Positions 24,683 to 33,939 of a stretch of DNA of 64,000 nt are shown here, one piece after another. Source of the stretch: an uncultured Eubacteriales bacterium (lineage in GTDB: Bacteria > Bacillota > Clostridia > Oscillospirales > Acutalibacteraceae); contig CAKSQZ010000003.1 of assembly GCA_934486895.1 (NCBI GenBank), positions 1-64,000 of the forward strand, given 5' to 3'. The translations under genes were made by a program, and so were the position numbers. Positions within the stretch are counted from its first letter, which is position 1; each line of letters begins with the position of its first letter. The notes beneath the pieces are model-generated. The model was not told the DNA's origin. It saw only the letters and a list, made by a program, of their open reading frames with translations, and ran no database searches.

Positions 24683-25768
24683 TCAGAACTTGGTCGGATT
24701 TGCACTGAGATATTTCTTGACCATCAGCGCGATCTTAAACACGATAGCATGCTCAAACTCTCGAAGATCAAGGCCTGTGAGCTTGCGGATCTTCTCAAGA
24801 CGATACACCAGCGTGTTACGATGTACAAATAGCTTTCTTGAAGTTTCGGAAACATTCAGATTGTTCTCAAAGAACTTCTGAATGGTGAACAGCGTTTCCT
24901 GATCGAGACTCTCGATCGAACCGCGCTTGAATACTTCGCGCAGGAATGTCTCGCCAAGAGTTGTCGGAAGCTGATAGATAAGGCGCGCGATACCGAGGTT
25001 ATCATAGCTGATGATAGACTTTTCGGTGTCGAATACTTTGCCGACTTCGAGCGCGACCTGCGCCTCCTGGAACGAACGAGCCAATTCCTTGACGCCTTCT
25101 ACAACTGTGCCGATGCTGACAACAGCATGCAGATAGAACTCGCTTGAAAGAGTGTCCACTATCGAACGCGCAAGGTTTTCGAGATCCTTTGTTGAAATAT
25201 CGTTCTTTATTTCCTTGACGATCGCAATCTCGGTCTGGCTTATATTTATAACAAAGTCCTTCTGCTTGTCCGGAAAGAGATTCTGGATAACATCAAACAC
25301 CGAGACATCGTTTTTGGTGATAAGCTTAACGAGCAGCACGACATGGCTGACATCTGTGTTGAAATGCAACTCTCTCGCCTTGACGAAAATATCCGTTGAA
25401 AGGATATTATCAAGAATTACATTTTTAACAAAGTTTGCTCTGTCATACTTTTCGTCATAATAATGCTTAAGATTAACGAGCGACACCGCCATGAGCGACA
25501 CAAATTTGACCGCTTCATCATCAGTCCCCTCAACAAACATCAGATATTCCGGCTTGCCGTCGGATCCGAAAGGCTTATATGTAAAGCCGTCATGTGTAAA
25601 CGGCTCCGCCTTGACTCTCGTATCAAATCCGGCAAGATCCACGCTGTTGCCTATCATGCCCAGCTCACTGCAAGCTGTTATAACGAGGTTTTTATCGACA
25701 ATACCGACAGTGCGGTCGATAGCCTCTCGCATTTGATGAACGACGCTTTGAAACAAACGATTCGACAT
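24683..25768 (-). CDS. CdaR/PucR-type transcriptional regulator
   Basis: 361 residues. The C-terminal PucR-type HTH is clear: FFENNLNVSETSRKLFVHRNTLVYRLEKIRKLTGLD (key words NVSETS and HRNTLVYRLEKI), near 305-345. The central part resembles the GGDEF-like middle domain of CdaR proteins. The N-terminus lacks a clear sugar-diacid-binding domain. It is the first gene before ftsEX and the M23 hydrolase, so it may adjust cell-wall turnover, but its ligand is unknown. Confidence 0.85.
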   Translation of the reverse strand: MSNRLFQSVVHQMREAIDRTVGIVDKNLVITACSELGMIGNSVDLAGFDTRVKAEPFTHDGFTYKPFGSDGKPEYLMFVEGTDDEAVKFVSLMAVSLVNLKHYYDEKYDRANFVKNVILDNILSTDIFVKARELHFNTDVSHVVLLVKLITKNDVSVFDVIQNLFPDKQKDFVINISQTEIAIVKEIKNDISTKDLENLARSIVDTLSSEFYLHAVVSIGTVVEGVKELARSFQEAQVALEVGKVFDTEKSIISYDNLGIARLIYQLPTTLGETFLREVFKRGSIESLDQETLFTIQKFFENNLNVSETSRKLFVHRNTLVYRLEKIRKLTGLDLREFEHAIVFKIALMVKKYLSANPTKF

Positions 25769-25832
25769 ATAAAATTAGCCCCTTCACGAGATTTTCATCA
25801 TATTTCACAGATTGCGAAACTTCTCTATATAC

Positions 25833-25861
25833 ATTTTACACAAAGTTGAACCGAATTTCAA
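25833..25861 (-). promoter_or_regulatory. SigmaA promoter of cdaR-ftsEX
   Basis: Minus strand: TTGAAA (25861-25856), a 17-bp spacer and TAAAAT (25838-25833). Confidence 0.7.
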
Positions 25862-26002
25862 GCAAAACTTTTGTTTTCTTCAAAAAAAGTTACAAAAAAG
25901 TTATTTTTGCCTGTGCAAATCGCTGTTTCAAGGAGTAATTTCCTTTAAAATGGTTACGGATTTGTAAAAAGTTTCAAAAGAGTCGCCGATATCTACTTGT
26001 TC

Positions 26003-26031
26003 TTGACACCGATATGATTTTAGTGTAGAGT
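26003..26031 (+). promoter_or_regulatory. SigmaA promoter of the ComEA-like gene
   Basis: TTGACA (26003-26008), a 17-bp spacer and TAGAGT (26026-26031). The ATG follows at 26059 with aaaggagg upstream. Confidence 0.68.
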
Positions 26032-26058
26032 TTAAAAAGCGGTAAAAGGAGGAATACG

Positions 26059-26433
26059 ATGAAGAACGGTAAAACAAAACGGCAAATATGCATTGAATGG
26101 ATACTTGTCGGCATAGCGCTGATAGTCTGTGCCGGCGCGATAGCGTATATCGCACTCGACAGAACCGAAGCGGTTTATTACGATTCTTCATCAATAGAAG
26201 CGGCCGGCACTTCAAAAACCGTCAAAACAGTGCAGAAAAGCGAGCTTGTCAACATAAACACCGCCGGACTGAATGAGCTTGCAGGCCTGCCGGGGATAGG
26301 CGAGGTCATAGCTCAGCGGATAATCGATTATCGGCAGGCGAGAGGCGGCTTCAGGGAAAAAACCGATATATTATATGTAAGAGGTATCGGTGAAAAGCGG
26401 TTTGAGATGATCATGGATCTTATCACTGTTTGA
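26059..26433 (+). CDS. ComEA-like helix-hairpin-helix protein
   Basis: 124 residues. A membrane segment (about 14-35) anchors a C-terminal domain with two helix-hairpin-helix motifs: NINTAGLNELAGLPGIGEVIAQRIIDYR (key words LNELAGLPGIG) and YVRGIGEKRFEMI. This is the ComEA layout for binding incoming DNA outside the membrane, but the SLBB domain of full ComEA is missing. No comEB/comEC is adjacent, so transport of DNA is uncertain. Confidence 0.85.
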   Translation: MKNGKTKRQICIEWILVGIALIVCAGAIAYIALDRTEAVYYDSSSIEAAGTSKTVKTVQKSELVNINTAGLNELAGLPGIGEVIAQRIIDYRQARGGFREKTDILYVRGIGEKRFEMIMDLITV

Positions 26434-26463
26434 TAAAAATTTTGCTCTTTTTAAAATTAACAC

Positions 26464-26492
26464 TTTACTTTGCTAATGTGCTAGTGTATAAT
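26464..26492 (+). promoter_or_regulatory. SigmaA promoter of the amino-acid ABC transporter
   Basis: TTTACT (26464-26469), a 17-bp spacer and TATAAT (26487-26492). Confidence 0.7.
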
Positions 26493-26546
26493 ATACGGGT
26501 AATCCGTTTTAAAGGCGGAAATATCTTATATTGAGGAAGATGAAAA

Positions 26547-27386
26547 ATGAAGAAGATCTTATGTTTGATCCTTGCGGTTATGACAAGCGCGGCTGTTCTC
26601 TGCTCCTGCGGTTCCCAGAGCAGCTCCGCATCCGGCAGCGCAACATCCGCAAACAGCGACCTTGCCGCTATCAAAGCAAACGGCAAGCTTGTCATCGGTA
26701 TAACAGAGTTTGCTCCGATGAACTATAAAGCGGCTGACGGCAGCTGGACAGGTTTTGAAACAGAGTTTGCGCAGGCAGTTTGCGAAAAACTCGGAGTTAC
26801 GGCTGAGTTCCAGGTGATCAACTGGGATTCCAAGATCATCGAGCTTAACGGCAAAACGATCGATTGCATCTGGAACGGTATGACTGTCACAGATGAGATC
26901 CAGCAGAACGCAAGCGTTTCCACTCCGTATCTTGAGAACCGTCAGGTCATCGTTTGCAAGAAGGGCAACGAGTCGAAATTCAACTCGGAAAAACCCGACC
27001 TTAAAGGTCTCACGGTTGTAGCTGAGAAAGGCTCGGCAGGCGAAACCACTGTCACCAAAACTCAGAAGGATATGTTCTCCGGCGCTGCATACACCGCTGT
27101 TGACTCGCAGGCAACAGCTCTTCTCGAAGTTTCGTCGGGCACTGCCGACTGTGCGGTTGTCGACTATGTTCTCTCGATCGGTTCGATCGGCGAAGGTACT
27201 GACAACGCATCGCTCACAGCTGTTATCAGAAACGAGTTTGAAGGCGAGAAATACGGTATTGCATTCAGAAAAGACAGCGATGTCACAGCCGAGGTCAACA
27301 AGATCATCACAGAGCTTGTGACCAGCGGCAAATTCAAGGAGATCGCAACAAAATACAAGCTTCAGGAGCTTAGCATCGCAAAATAA
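26547..27386 (+). CDS. Polar amino acid ABC transporter, substrate-binding lipoprotein
   Basis: 279 residues. A lipoprotein signal with lipobox LCSC (Cys20) precedes a Ser-rich linker. The family-3 solute-binding fold follows: KLVIGITEFAPMNYK, WTGFETEFAQAVCEKLG and DCIWNGMTVT. Relatives bind cystine, glutamine, Arg/Lys or similar; specificity cannot be read from this. It begins a three-gene operon with a permease (overlap 1 bp, TAATG) and an ATPase. Confidence 0.93.
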   Translation: MKKILCLILAVMTSAAVLCSCGSQSSSASGSATSANSDLAAIKANGKLVIGITEFAPMNYKAADGSWTGFETEFAQAVCEKLGVTAEFQVINWDSKIIELNGKTIDCIWNGMTVTDEIQQNASVSTPYLENRQVIVCKKGNESKFNSEKPDLKGLTVVAEKGSAGETTVTKTQKDMFSGAAYTAVDSQATALLEVSSGTADCAVVDYVLSIGSIGEGTDNASLTAVIRNEFEGEKYGIAFRKDSDVTAEVNKIITELVTSGKFKEIATKYKLQELSIAK

Positions 27387-28036
27387 TGGAACACTCGGTT
27401 TTTGATATAACAACAACGCTTCTCGGCGGCTTTTGGCAAAACTGCGTTATCTTTTTTGTAACGCTTATCTTTTCCCTGCCGTTCGGTCTGATAATATCTT
27501 TCGGCTCTATGTCGAAATTCAAACCGCTTTCGGCAGTTGTTAAAGTTTTTGTCTGGATAATAAGAGGCACACCGCTCATGCTCCAGCTTTTTGTTGTGTT
27601 TTTTGTGCCGGGACTCGTTTTCGGCGTGCCGATGAAAAACCGAATGCTCGCGGCGCTCATTGCGTTCATAATCAACTACGCGGCATATTTTTCGGAAATA
27701 TATCGAGGCGGTATCGAAAGCACTCCGCGCGGTCAGCGCGAAGCGGGACAGGTGCTCGGTATGACGAAATCGCAGATATTCTTTAAGATCGAGCTTTTGC
27801 AGGTCGTTAAAAGAATAATCCCGCCCATGGGCAATGAGATCATAACGCTTATAAAAGACACTTCCCTTGCGAATGTTATCGCCGTTATGGACATCACCAT
27901 GACCGCAAAGACATTCACAAATCAGGGGCTTGTCTGGCCGCTGTTTTATTCGGGACTCTTTTATCTTATTTTCTGCGGAATACTCACTCTTCTTTTCTCC
28001 TATATCGAAAAGAAGCTCGATTTCTTCAGAAGTTAA
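27386..28036 (+). CDS. Polar amino acid ABC transporter, permease
   Basis: 216 residues, HisM/GlnP type with about five membrane segments. The EAA-loop motif is visible at ESTPRGQREAGQVLGMTKSQIF (key words GQREAGQVLGM). A single permease gene suggests a homodimer in the membrane. Confidence 0.93.
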   Translation: MEHSVFDITTTLLGGFWQNCVIFFVTLIFSLPFGLIISFGSMSKFKPLSAVVKVFVWIIRGTPLMLQLFVVFFVPGLVFGVPMKNRMLAALIAFIINYAAYFSEIYRGGIESTPRGQREAGQVLGMTKSQIFFKIELLQVVKRIIPPMGNEIITLIKDTSLANVIAVMDITMTAKTFTNQGLVWPLFYSGLFYLIFCGILTLLFSYIEKKLDFFRS

Positions 28037-28052
28037 AAGGGGGTAGCGGAAA

Positions 28053-28856
28053 ATGGCTGTGCTTGAAGTTAGGAATATTGAAAAAAGCTTTGATAAAACA
28101 AGCGTTTTGAAAGGTATCGACTTTTCGCTTGAAAAGGGCGAAGTGCTTGCTATAATCGGCTCATCCGGCAGCGGTAAAACAACGCTGCTCAGATGTCTGA
28201 ACTTTCTTGAAACTCCCGACAGCGGAACGATCACCGTCAACGGCGAGACGCTGTTTGACGGCGGCGACAAATCGAAAATGACCGAGAAATACATTCGCGA
28301 AAAACGGTTGCATTTCGGGCTGGTCTTTCAATCGTTCAACCTGTTTCCGCAGTATACCGTGCTTAAAAATGTGACGCTGGCGAGCGAGTTGCTCGCGAAA
28401 GACGCTATTAAGCACAGCGGAGCGTACAAAGGGTGCAAAACTCTTGCCGAAGCTAAGATGTCGATCGACAAAGCGGCTCATGAGTTGATAGCATCGGTCG
28501 GTCTTTCGGAGAAGGAGGATTTTTATCCTCATGCTCTTTCGGGCGGTCAGCAGCAGCGTGTCGCTATTGCGAGAGCGCTCGCACTCAGTCCGGATGTGCT
28601 TTGCTTCGACGAGCCGACAAGCGCGCTCGATCCGGAGCTGACGGGTGAGGTGCTGAAAGTTATAAAGGGCTTGAAAGACGGCAATTCGACAATGATCGTC
28701 GTGACGCATGAGATCGATTTTGCGCGTGATGTTGCGGATAAGATACTGTTCATGGCGGACGGTGTTGTCGAAGAATACGGCACTCCGGAAGAGGTCATCG
28801 ATTCGCCAAAGAGCGACCGTACTAAAGCGTTTTTAAACCGATTTAACGGAAACTGA
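28053..28856 (+). CDS. Polar amino acid ABC transporter, ATPase
   Basis: 267 residues, GlnQ type. Walker A GSSGSGKTT near 36-44, Q-loop VFQSFNLFP, signature LSGGQQQR and Walker B VLCFDEPTSALDPE are intact. An insertion of about 25 residues (DAIKHSGAYKGCKTLAEAK) sits between Q-loop and signature, longer than in E. coli GlnQ. The operon ends at the terminator at 28873. Confidence 0.95.
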   Translation: MAVLEVRNIEKSFDKTSVLKGIDFSLEKGEVLAIIGSSGSGKTTLLRCLNFLETPDSGTITVNGETLFDGGDKSKMTEKYIREKRLHFGLVFQSFNLFPQYTVLKNVTLASELLAKDAIKHSGAYKGCKTLAEAKMSIDKAAHELIASVGLSEKEDFYPHALSGGQQQRVAIARALALSPDVLCFDEPTSALDPELTGEVLKVIKGLKDGNSTMIVVTHEIDFARDVADKILFMADGVVEEYGTPEEVIDSPKSDRTKAFLNRFNGN

Positions 28857-28872
28857 AAACCGAATAAAGCGT

Positions 28873-28905
28873 GCAGGGCTGGCAGTTTTGTCGGCCCTGT
28901 TTTTT
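28873..28905 (+). terminator. Intrinsic terminator of the ABC operon
   Basis: cagggc (28874-28879) pairs with gccctg (28894-28899), followed by six T. Confidence 0.78.
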
Positions 28906-28917
28906 AATCCGGTCGCC

Positions 28918-28946
28918 TTGACACGGCGGCGAAAACATGATATAAT
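28918..28946 (+). promoter_or_regulatory. SigmaA promoter of the yicC-remA-gmk-rpoZ cluster
   Basis: TTGACA (28918-28923), a 17-bp spacer and TATAAT (28941-28946): both boxes match consensus. The leader contains the hairpin gttgcc/ggcaac (28966-28984) just before the ribosome-binding site. Confidence 0.82.
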
Positions 28947-29007
28947 AAGATTTAATTTGAGAAGTGTTGCCGTGTCATGGCAACGCCCACGGGAAGGAAG
29001 ATCAGCA

Positions 29008-29886
29008 TTGGCAAAGAGCATGACCGGTTACGGCAGATGTTCCGAACTCATAGGTGCTTATGATATAAGCGCCGAGATCCGTTCAGTTAATCATAAATTC
29101 TTTGAGTTTTCCTGCAAATATCCCCGTCAGTATGGGTTTTTGGAAGAAAAGATAAAATCAGCGGTTGCGAAAAAAGTCAGCCGAGGCAAGGTAGAAGTTT
29201 TTATCGGCGTGCAGGAAATGCAGAGCACCGGTGTTTCGGTTTCTGCGGATCTTCCGCTCGCCAAAGCATACAGCGATGCGCTGGCACAGATAGCGGACAC
29301 CTGCGGCACACAGGGCGGTATCAGCGCGGAGACTATCGCGCGTATGCCCGATGTGCTTAAAGTTATAAAGCAGGATGTTGATGAAGATGTGCTCACAGCC
29401 GCTGTGCTGACAGTGCTTGAAAAGGCGGTAGGATCGTTCTCTCAGATGAGGGTGCGTGAGGGCGACTCGCTCAAATGCGATGTGCTCGAAAAGTGCGGGC
29501 TTATTCTCGATTCGGTGGCTTTTATCGAAGGACGTTCCGAAGAGAGTGTTAAGGCGTACCGTGCTCGGCTCGAAGCCAAGATAAAGGAGCTGCTTTCGGA
29601 TACTTCGGTGGATGAACAGCGCTTGCTCACCGAAACGGCGATATTCGCCGATAAGATCGCGGTGGACGAAGAAACAGTCAGACTGAAAAGCCATATTTCG
29701 CAGATCAAGTCCCTGCTCTCAGCCGATGAGCCTATCGGCAGAAAGCTTGATTTCATTGTTCAGGAAATGAACAGAGAAACAAACACTATCGGCTCGAAAT
29801 GCAATGATTATGAGATTTCGAAAAAAGTTATCGATATGAAGTCGATAATCGAAAAGATCCGCGAGCAGATCCAGAACATTGAATAG
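29008..29886 (+). CDS. yicC: YicC-family endoribonuclease
   Basis: 292 residues from TTG 29008, with ggaaggaag upstream. It starts AKSMTGYGR, the family hallmark. The C-terminal DUF1732 part carries GRKLDFIVQEMNRETNTIGSK (key words LDFIVQEMNRE). Members cleave RNA. A longer frame to the left overlaps the promoter and is not used. Confidence 0.94.
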   Translation: MAKSMTGYGRCSELIGAYDISAEIRSVNHKFFEFSCKYPRQYGFLEEKIKSAVAKKVSRGKVEVFIGVQEMQSTGVSVSADLPLAKAYSDALAQIADTCGTQGGISAETIARMPDVLKVIKQDVDEDVLTAAVLTVLEKAVGSFSQMRVREGDSLKCDVLEKCGLILDSVAFIEGRSEESVKAYRARLEAKIKELLSDTSVDEQRLLTETAIFADKIAVDEETVRLKSHISQIKSLLSADEPIGRKLDFIVQEMNRETNTIGSKCNDYEISKKVIDMKSIIEKIREQIQNIE

Positions 29887-29895
29887 GAGCTGCCG

Positions 29896-30162
29896 ATGAA
29901 ACTTGTTAATATAGGTTACGGCAACCTTTTAAATGCCGACAGAATGATCGCCGCCGTTGCTCCGGATTCGGCGCCTGTTAAGCGCATGATCGCGGAGGCC
30001 AAGGATCAGGGAAGTCTGATAGACGCGACCTGCGGCAAAAAAACAAGAGCCGTTATCATGACCGACAGCGGCCATGTTATACTGACGGCATTGCAGACCG
30101 AAACGCTCGCACACAGACTTTCGGGAGGCGGTCAGGCACAGGGGGAAGATGCGGATGAATAA
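29896..30162 (+). CDS. remA: RemA/YlzA-family DNA-binding regulator
   Basis: 88 residues. MKLVNIGYGNLLNADRMIAAV and the DATCGKKTRAVIMTDSGHVILTAL part match the family (DUF370). In Bacillus RemA activates matrix genes and is a nucleoid-like regulator. It overlaps gmk by 8 bp. Confidence 0.94.
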   Translation: MKLVNIGYGNLLNADRMIAAVAPDSAPVKRMIAEAKDQGSLIDATCGKKTRAVIMTDSGHVILTALQTETLAHRLSGGGQAQGEDADE

Positions 30163-30784
30163 CGAAAAACTCGGCTGTCTGTTTTCGGTTTCCGCACCGA
30201 GCGGCTGCGGAAAAGATACGGTTCTTAAAAAGCTTTTCGAGATCGCGCCCGAGCTTAAATTTTCGATTTCCTGCACATCGAGGCCCGAAAGAGATCCCTC
30301 GGACAGAGAGAAATATCATCTTGTCAGCCGCGAGAAATTCGAGAATATGATCAAAAACGGCGAGTTGCTCGAATACAATGAATACAACGGTAATTTCTAC
30401 GGCACTCCGAAAGCGCCGGTCGAAGAATGGATAAACAACGGATACGATGTTGTTCTTGAGATAGACACGAACGGCGCCGCTAATGTGCGACGTGAGATGC
30501 CGCAGTCGATAGCCATTTTCATTATGCCGCCTTCGTTCGGCGTGCTCAAAGAGCGGCTTGAAGGCAGAGGCACCGAGACCGCAGAGCAGATAAAAAATCG
30601 GCTTATGATTGCCTGCGACGAGCTAAAACGCGCCTCCGACTACGATTACATCTGCATAAACGAGGATATAACAAAGTGTGCCGAAGATATACTCACGATA
30701 ATAAAAGCTCAGGCTTTTACCAAAAATAATATGAGAAAATTCACAGAAGAGGTGGAGAAAGATGCTGAATCCTTCAATTGCTAA
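30155..30784 (+). CDS. gmk: Guanylate kinase
   Basis: 209 residues. P-loop APSGCGKDT near 14-22, STSR-type GMP site seen as SCTSRPERDPSDREKYH, and the EYNEYNGNFYGTP lid. It converts GMP to GDP. I chose the ATG at 30155 over 30149 because gggggaag lies 6 bases before it. Confidence 0.95.
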   Translation: MNNEKLGCLFSVSAPSGCGKDTVLKKLFEIAPELKFSISCTSRPERDPSDREKYHLVSREKFENMIKNGELLEYNEYNGNFYGTPKAPVEEWINNGYDVVLEIDTNGAANVRREMPQSIAIFIMPPSFGVLKERLEGRGTETAEQIKNRLMIACDELKRASDYDYICINEDITKCAEDILTIIKAQAFTKNNMRKFTEEVEKDAESFNC

Positions 30785-30941
30785 GCTCATCAATATCTAC
30801 GAAAGCCGCTATCAGCTGGTGCTTGATGTTGCAAAATACGCAAGACATATTGCCGAGCAGGCAGAAGAAAAGGGCGAGATACTTGTTGACAAACCTGTTG
30901 ATATCGCGCTTAATAAACTTGCCGCAAAATTTGACAAGTAA
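30762..30941 (+). CDS. rpoZ: RNA polymerase omega subunit
   Basis: 59 residues: MLNPSIAKLINIYESRYQLV opens the protein and KPVDIALNKLA lies near the end, both typical of omega. It overlaps the end of gmk by 23 bp in another frame, with aggtggag as ribosome-binding site. The gmk-rpoZ order is the usual Bacillota one. It is shorter than common gene-calling cut-offs. Confidence 0.93.
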   Translation: MLNPSIAKLINIYESRYQLVLDVAKYARHIAEQAEEKGEILVDKPVDIALNKLAAKFDK

Positions 30942-30989
30942 TTTGCAAAAGTCAGGGTGCGCCCTGGCTTTTTGCCGCTTAAAAGGGAT

Positions 30990-33437
30990 ATGAGAAAATT
31001 TTTATGCGCTCAGATATATGTGGAGCAGACAACGGTCAATTTCGATAAAGCGTTTGATTATTCGGTGCCTTTTGACATGGCAGACAGGGTTTTTGTCGGT
31101 CAGAGGGTCGTTGTGCCGTTCGGCAGAGGAAACCGCAAGCGCAACGGCGTTATCCGCCGCATTATCGAGGACAGTGAATCCGGCATTGAAAAGCTGAAGC
31201 CGATCATTTCGCTGACAGATGAAAATCCGATATTATCCGAGGAAATGGCGGAGCTTGCCGACTTTATCAAGGATCGCACCTTCTGCACATATATGCAGGC
31301 GGCAAGACCGATGCTTCCGGCAGGTATCAATGTTAAAATAGTCGCTTCATACACATTAAATGAAAAAGCCGATATTGAAAATGCCGAACTGGCGCCGGAC
31401 GAACAGGCGATCATAAAGTGTTTATCGAACGCGAAAGGTGCTGTTAAGAGAGAACGGCTTTTACAGGTGATCGGGCTTGATTTATCGAGCCGTCTGCCCG
31501 ACGAGCTTGTCAAGCGCGGGCTTATTTGCCGAACCGACGATGCCGTTCGCCGCATGAACGATGCGACAGTGAGAATGGTGCGGCTCAGCGACGGATACGA
31601 CGGCGGCAAAAAGCTGACGCCGAAGCAGAAGAGTGTTGTTGACTTTCTTTCGGGCTGCGAGACAGCAAGCGTCAAGGAGGTCTGCTATTTCACAGGCGTT
31701 TCGGCGGCTGTTATTGCAACAATGGTCAAAAACAAGATAGCGCAGTATTACGAAAACGAGGTGTATCGCACACCGTTCGAGCCGACGCTTGCGACCGACA
31801 CTTCAGAGATAGAGCTGACGGCGGAGCAAAACAAAGCTTTCAGCAATATTTTAAATCAGATGAACAGCGAAAAGCCCGGTACGGCACTGCTCTACGGCGT
31901 TACGGGTTCGGGCAAAACTCAGGTCTATCTCAAGCTGATCGACACAGTGATCGCAGAGGGGAAAAGCGTTATTGTGATGGTGCCGGAGATCGCACTGACA
32001 CCGCAGACTCTGAAAATATTCCGCCGGAGATACGGCGATAAGGTCGCGCTTTTTCATTCGGCGATGTCGCTCGGGCAGAGGATGGACGAATTTAAAAGAG
32101 CGAAGAGTAAAAAAGCGAGGATAGCGGTCGGCACAAGATCGGCTGTATTTGCTCCGTTTGACAATCTCGGACTTATTATTATGGACGAAGAACAGGAGCA
32201 CACCTACAAATCCGAAAGCACTCCGCGTTTTCATACGAGAGATGTCGCAAGATTCAGAGCCGGATATAATAAATGTCTTTTACTGCTCGCATCCGCAACA
32301 CCGTCGATCGAGAGCTACTCGAAAGCAAAAGCGGGAGTATATGGACTTTATTGTCTTACAGAGCGCTACGGCGATGCTAAGCTCCCGAAGGTCGAAACAG
32401 TCGATATGCGCCCGATGCTCACTTCAAAAAGCAATACTATTCTCAGTCCGCGTCTGATAGATTCGCTGACTGATATTATGGACGAAGGACAGCAGGCCAT
32501 TCTTCTGCTGAACCGCAGAGGATATAATATCACTGTGACCTGTAAAAACTGCGGCAATGTTGCCACCTGCCCTAATTGCAGTATCTCTCTGACTTACCAC
32601 AGCGCAAACGGCAGAATGATGTGTCACTACTGCGGATATTCCGAGCCGTATTCGGCGGTCTGCCCTGTCTGCGGAGACGATAATATCCGCTTATCGGGCT
32701 ACGGCACACAGCGTATCGAAGAAGAATTGCAGACATTCTTCCCTGAGATGAGGATACTCAGAATGGACGCCGATACGACAATGGCACGCTTTTCGCATGA
32801 AGAAAAGCTGACGGCGTTTGCCGAACATAAATACGATGTCATGATCGGCACTCAGATGGTCGCAAAGGGGCTCGACTTCCCCGATGTTATGCTGGTGGGC
32901 GTTATCAATGCCGATGTGAGCCTGCACAGCACCGATTTCAAATCGACCGAAAAGACATTCGATCTTTTGACTCAGGTCATCGGCCGTTCCGGCAGAGCAT
33001 CGGGCAACGGCCTTGCGCTGATCCAGACGACCGAGCCCGACAATCCGATCATTGCTCTTTCGGCTCAGCAGGATTATGATAAGTTTTACAATATGGAGAT
33101 ACTCACCCGAAAGATGCTGACATATCCGCCCTACTGCGATCTTTTGGTCTGCGGATTTATCGGCGACAGTGCGCAGAGAGCCATGACAGCGGCGAGAGCG
33201 ATGTTTGACGGGATAACCGACTGCGTTAAAGCCGATCCGTCGCTCAAGCTGGTGATACTCGGACCTGCGGCGTGCAGTATTCCGAAAATCGGCGGAAAAT
33301 ATCGTTGCAGAATGCTTATTAAGTGCAAAAACAGCCGCAATCTGCGTGATATGATACGGGACAATCTCGCCAAAACAGAAAAACAATTTAAAGATGTATC
33401 GGCTTTTGCGGATATGAATCCCGAAAATATTATTTAA
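30990..33437 (+). CDS. priA: Primosomal protein N', replication restart helicase
   Basis: 815 residues from ATG 30990. An N-terminal DNA-binding region is followed by the helicase core: Walker A GVTGSGKTQV near 303, DEEQ box (IIMDEEQEHTYKSE) and QVIGRSGRASG. The zinc-binding insertion has pairs CKNCGNVATCPNCS, CHYCGYSEP and CPVCGDD. It restarts stalled forks. coaBC, which sits before priA in Bacillus, is missing here. Confidence 0.96.
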   Translation: MRKFLCAQIYVEQTTVNFDKAFDYSVPFDMADRVFVGQRVVVPFGRGNRKRNGVIRRIIEDSESGIEKLKPIISLTDENPILSEEMAELADFIKDRTFCTYMQAARPMLPAGINVKIVASYTLNEKADIENAELAPDEQAIIKCLSNAKGAVKRERLLQVIGLDLSSRLPDELVKRGLICRTDDAVRRMNDATVRMVRLSDGYDGGKKLTPKQKSVVDFLSGCETASVKEVCYFTGVSAAVIATMVKNKIAQYYENEVYRTPFEPTLATDTSEIELTAEQNKAFSNILNQMNSEKPGTALLYGVTGSGKTQVYLKLIDTVIAEGKSVIVMVPEIALTPQTLKIFRRRYGDKVALFHSAMSLGQRMDEFKRAKSKKARIAVGTRSAVFAPFDNLGLIIMDEEQEHTYKSESTPRFHTRDVARFRAGYNKCLLLLASATPSIESYSKAKAGVYGLYCLTERYGDAKLPKVETVDMRPMLTSKSNTILSPRLIDSLTDIMDEGQQAILLLNRRGYNITVTCKNCGNVATCPNCSISLTYHSANGRMMCHYCGYSEPYSAVCPVCGDDNIRLSGYGTQRIEEELQTFFPEMRILRMDADTTMARFSHEEKLTAFAEHKYDVMIGTQMVAKGLDFPDVMLVGVINADVSLHSTDFKSTEKTFDLLTQVIGRSGRASGNGLALIQTTEPDNPIIALSAQQDYDKFYNMEILTRKMLTYPPYCDLLVCGFIGDSAQRAMTAARAMFDGITDCVKADPSLKLVILGPAACSIPKIGGKYRCRMLIKCKNSRNLRDMIRDNLAKTEKQFKDVSAFADMNPENII

Positions 33438-33453
33438 ACAAAGGTGACTTACT

Positions 33454-33918
33454 ATGGCTATCCGAAAAATACTGAAAAAAGGAGACGACACGCTGACTAA
33501 AAAGTGCCGTCCTGTTGAAAAATTTGATAAGAAGCTTTGGAAACTGCTCGACGATATGAGCGAGACTCTTGCCGATGCAAACGGCGCTGGTCTTGCAGCA
33601 CCTCAGGTCGGTATTTTAAGGCGGCTTTGCATTGTGGATATCGGCGATGAGGACGGTGTTATCGAACTCATCAATCCGGAGATAATTGCGTCCGACGGTT
33701 ATCAGCGCACCGAAGAAGGCTGCCTTTCCTGCCCGGGTATCTGGGGATTCACAGAGCGCCCGATGACTGTCACCGTCAGAGCGTATGACCGTAACGGAAA
33801 GCAATTTGAGAAGACGGCTAGCGGACTTAAAGCGAAAGCGTTTTGCCATGAGATCGATCATCTCGACGGTATTCTTTTCACCGAAAAGGTCGTTGAATAT
33901 ATCGACCCCGAAGAATAA
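33454..33918 (+). CDS. def: Peptide deformylase
   Basis: 154 residues. All three motifs are present: GAGLAAPQVG near 44-53, EEGCLSCPG near 88-96 and the metal site CHEIDHLDGILF near 130. It removes formyl groups from new proteins. The gene is followed by fmt as usual. Confidence 0.96.
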   Translation: MAIRKILKKGDDTLTKKCRPVEKFDKKLWKLLDDMSETLADANGAGLAAPQVGILRRLCIVDIGDEDGVIELINPEIIASDGYQRTEEGCLSCPGIWGFTERPMTVTVRAYDRNGKQFEKTASGLKAKAFCHEIDHLDGILFTEKVVEYIDPEE

Positions 33919-33939
33919 AATTTGCGAGGTTTTTAATAG

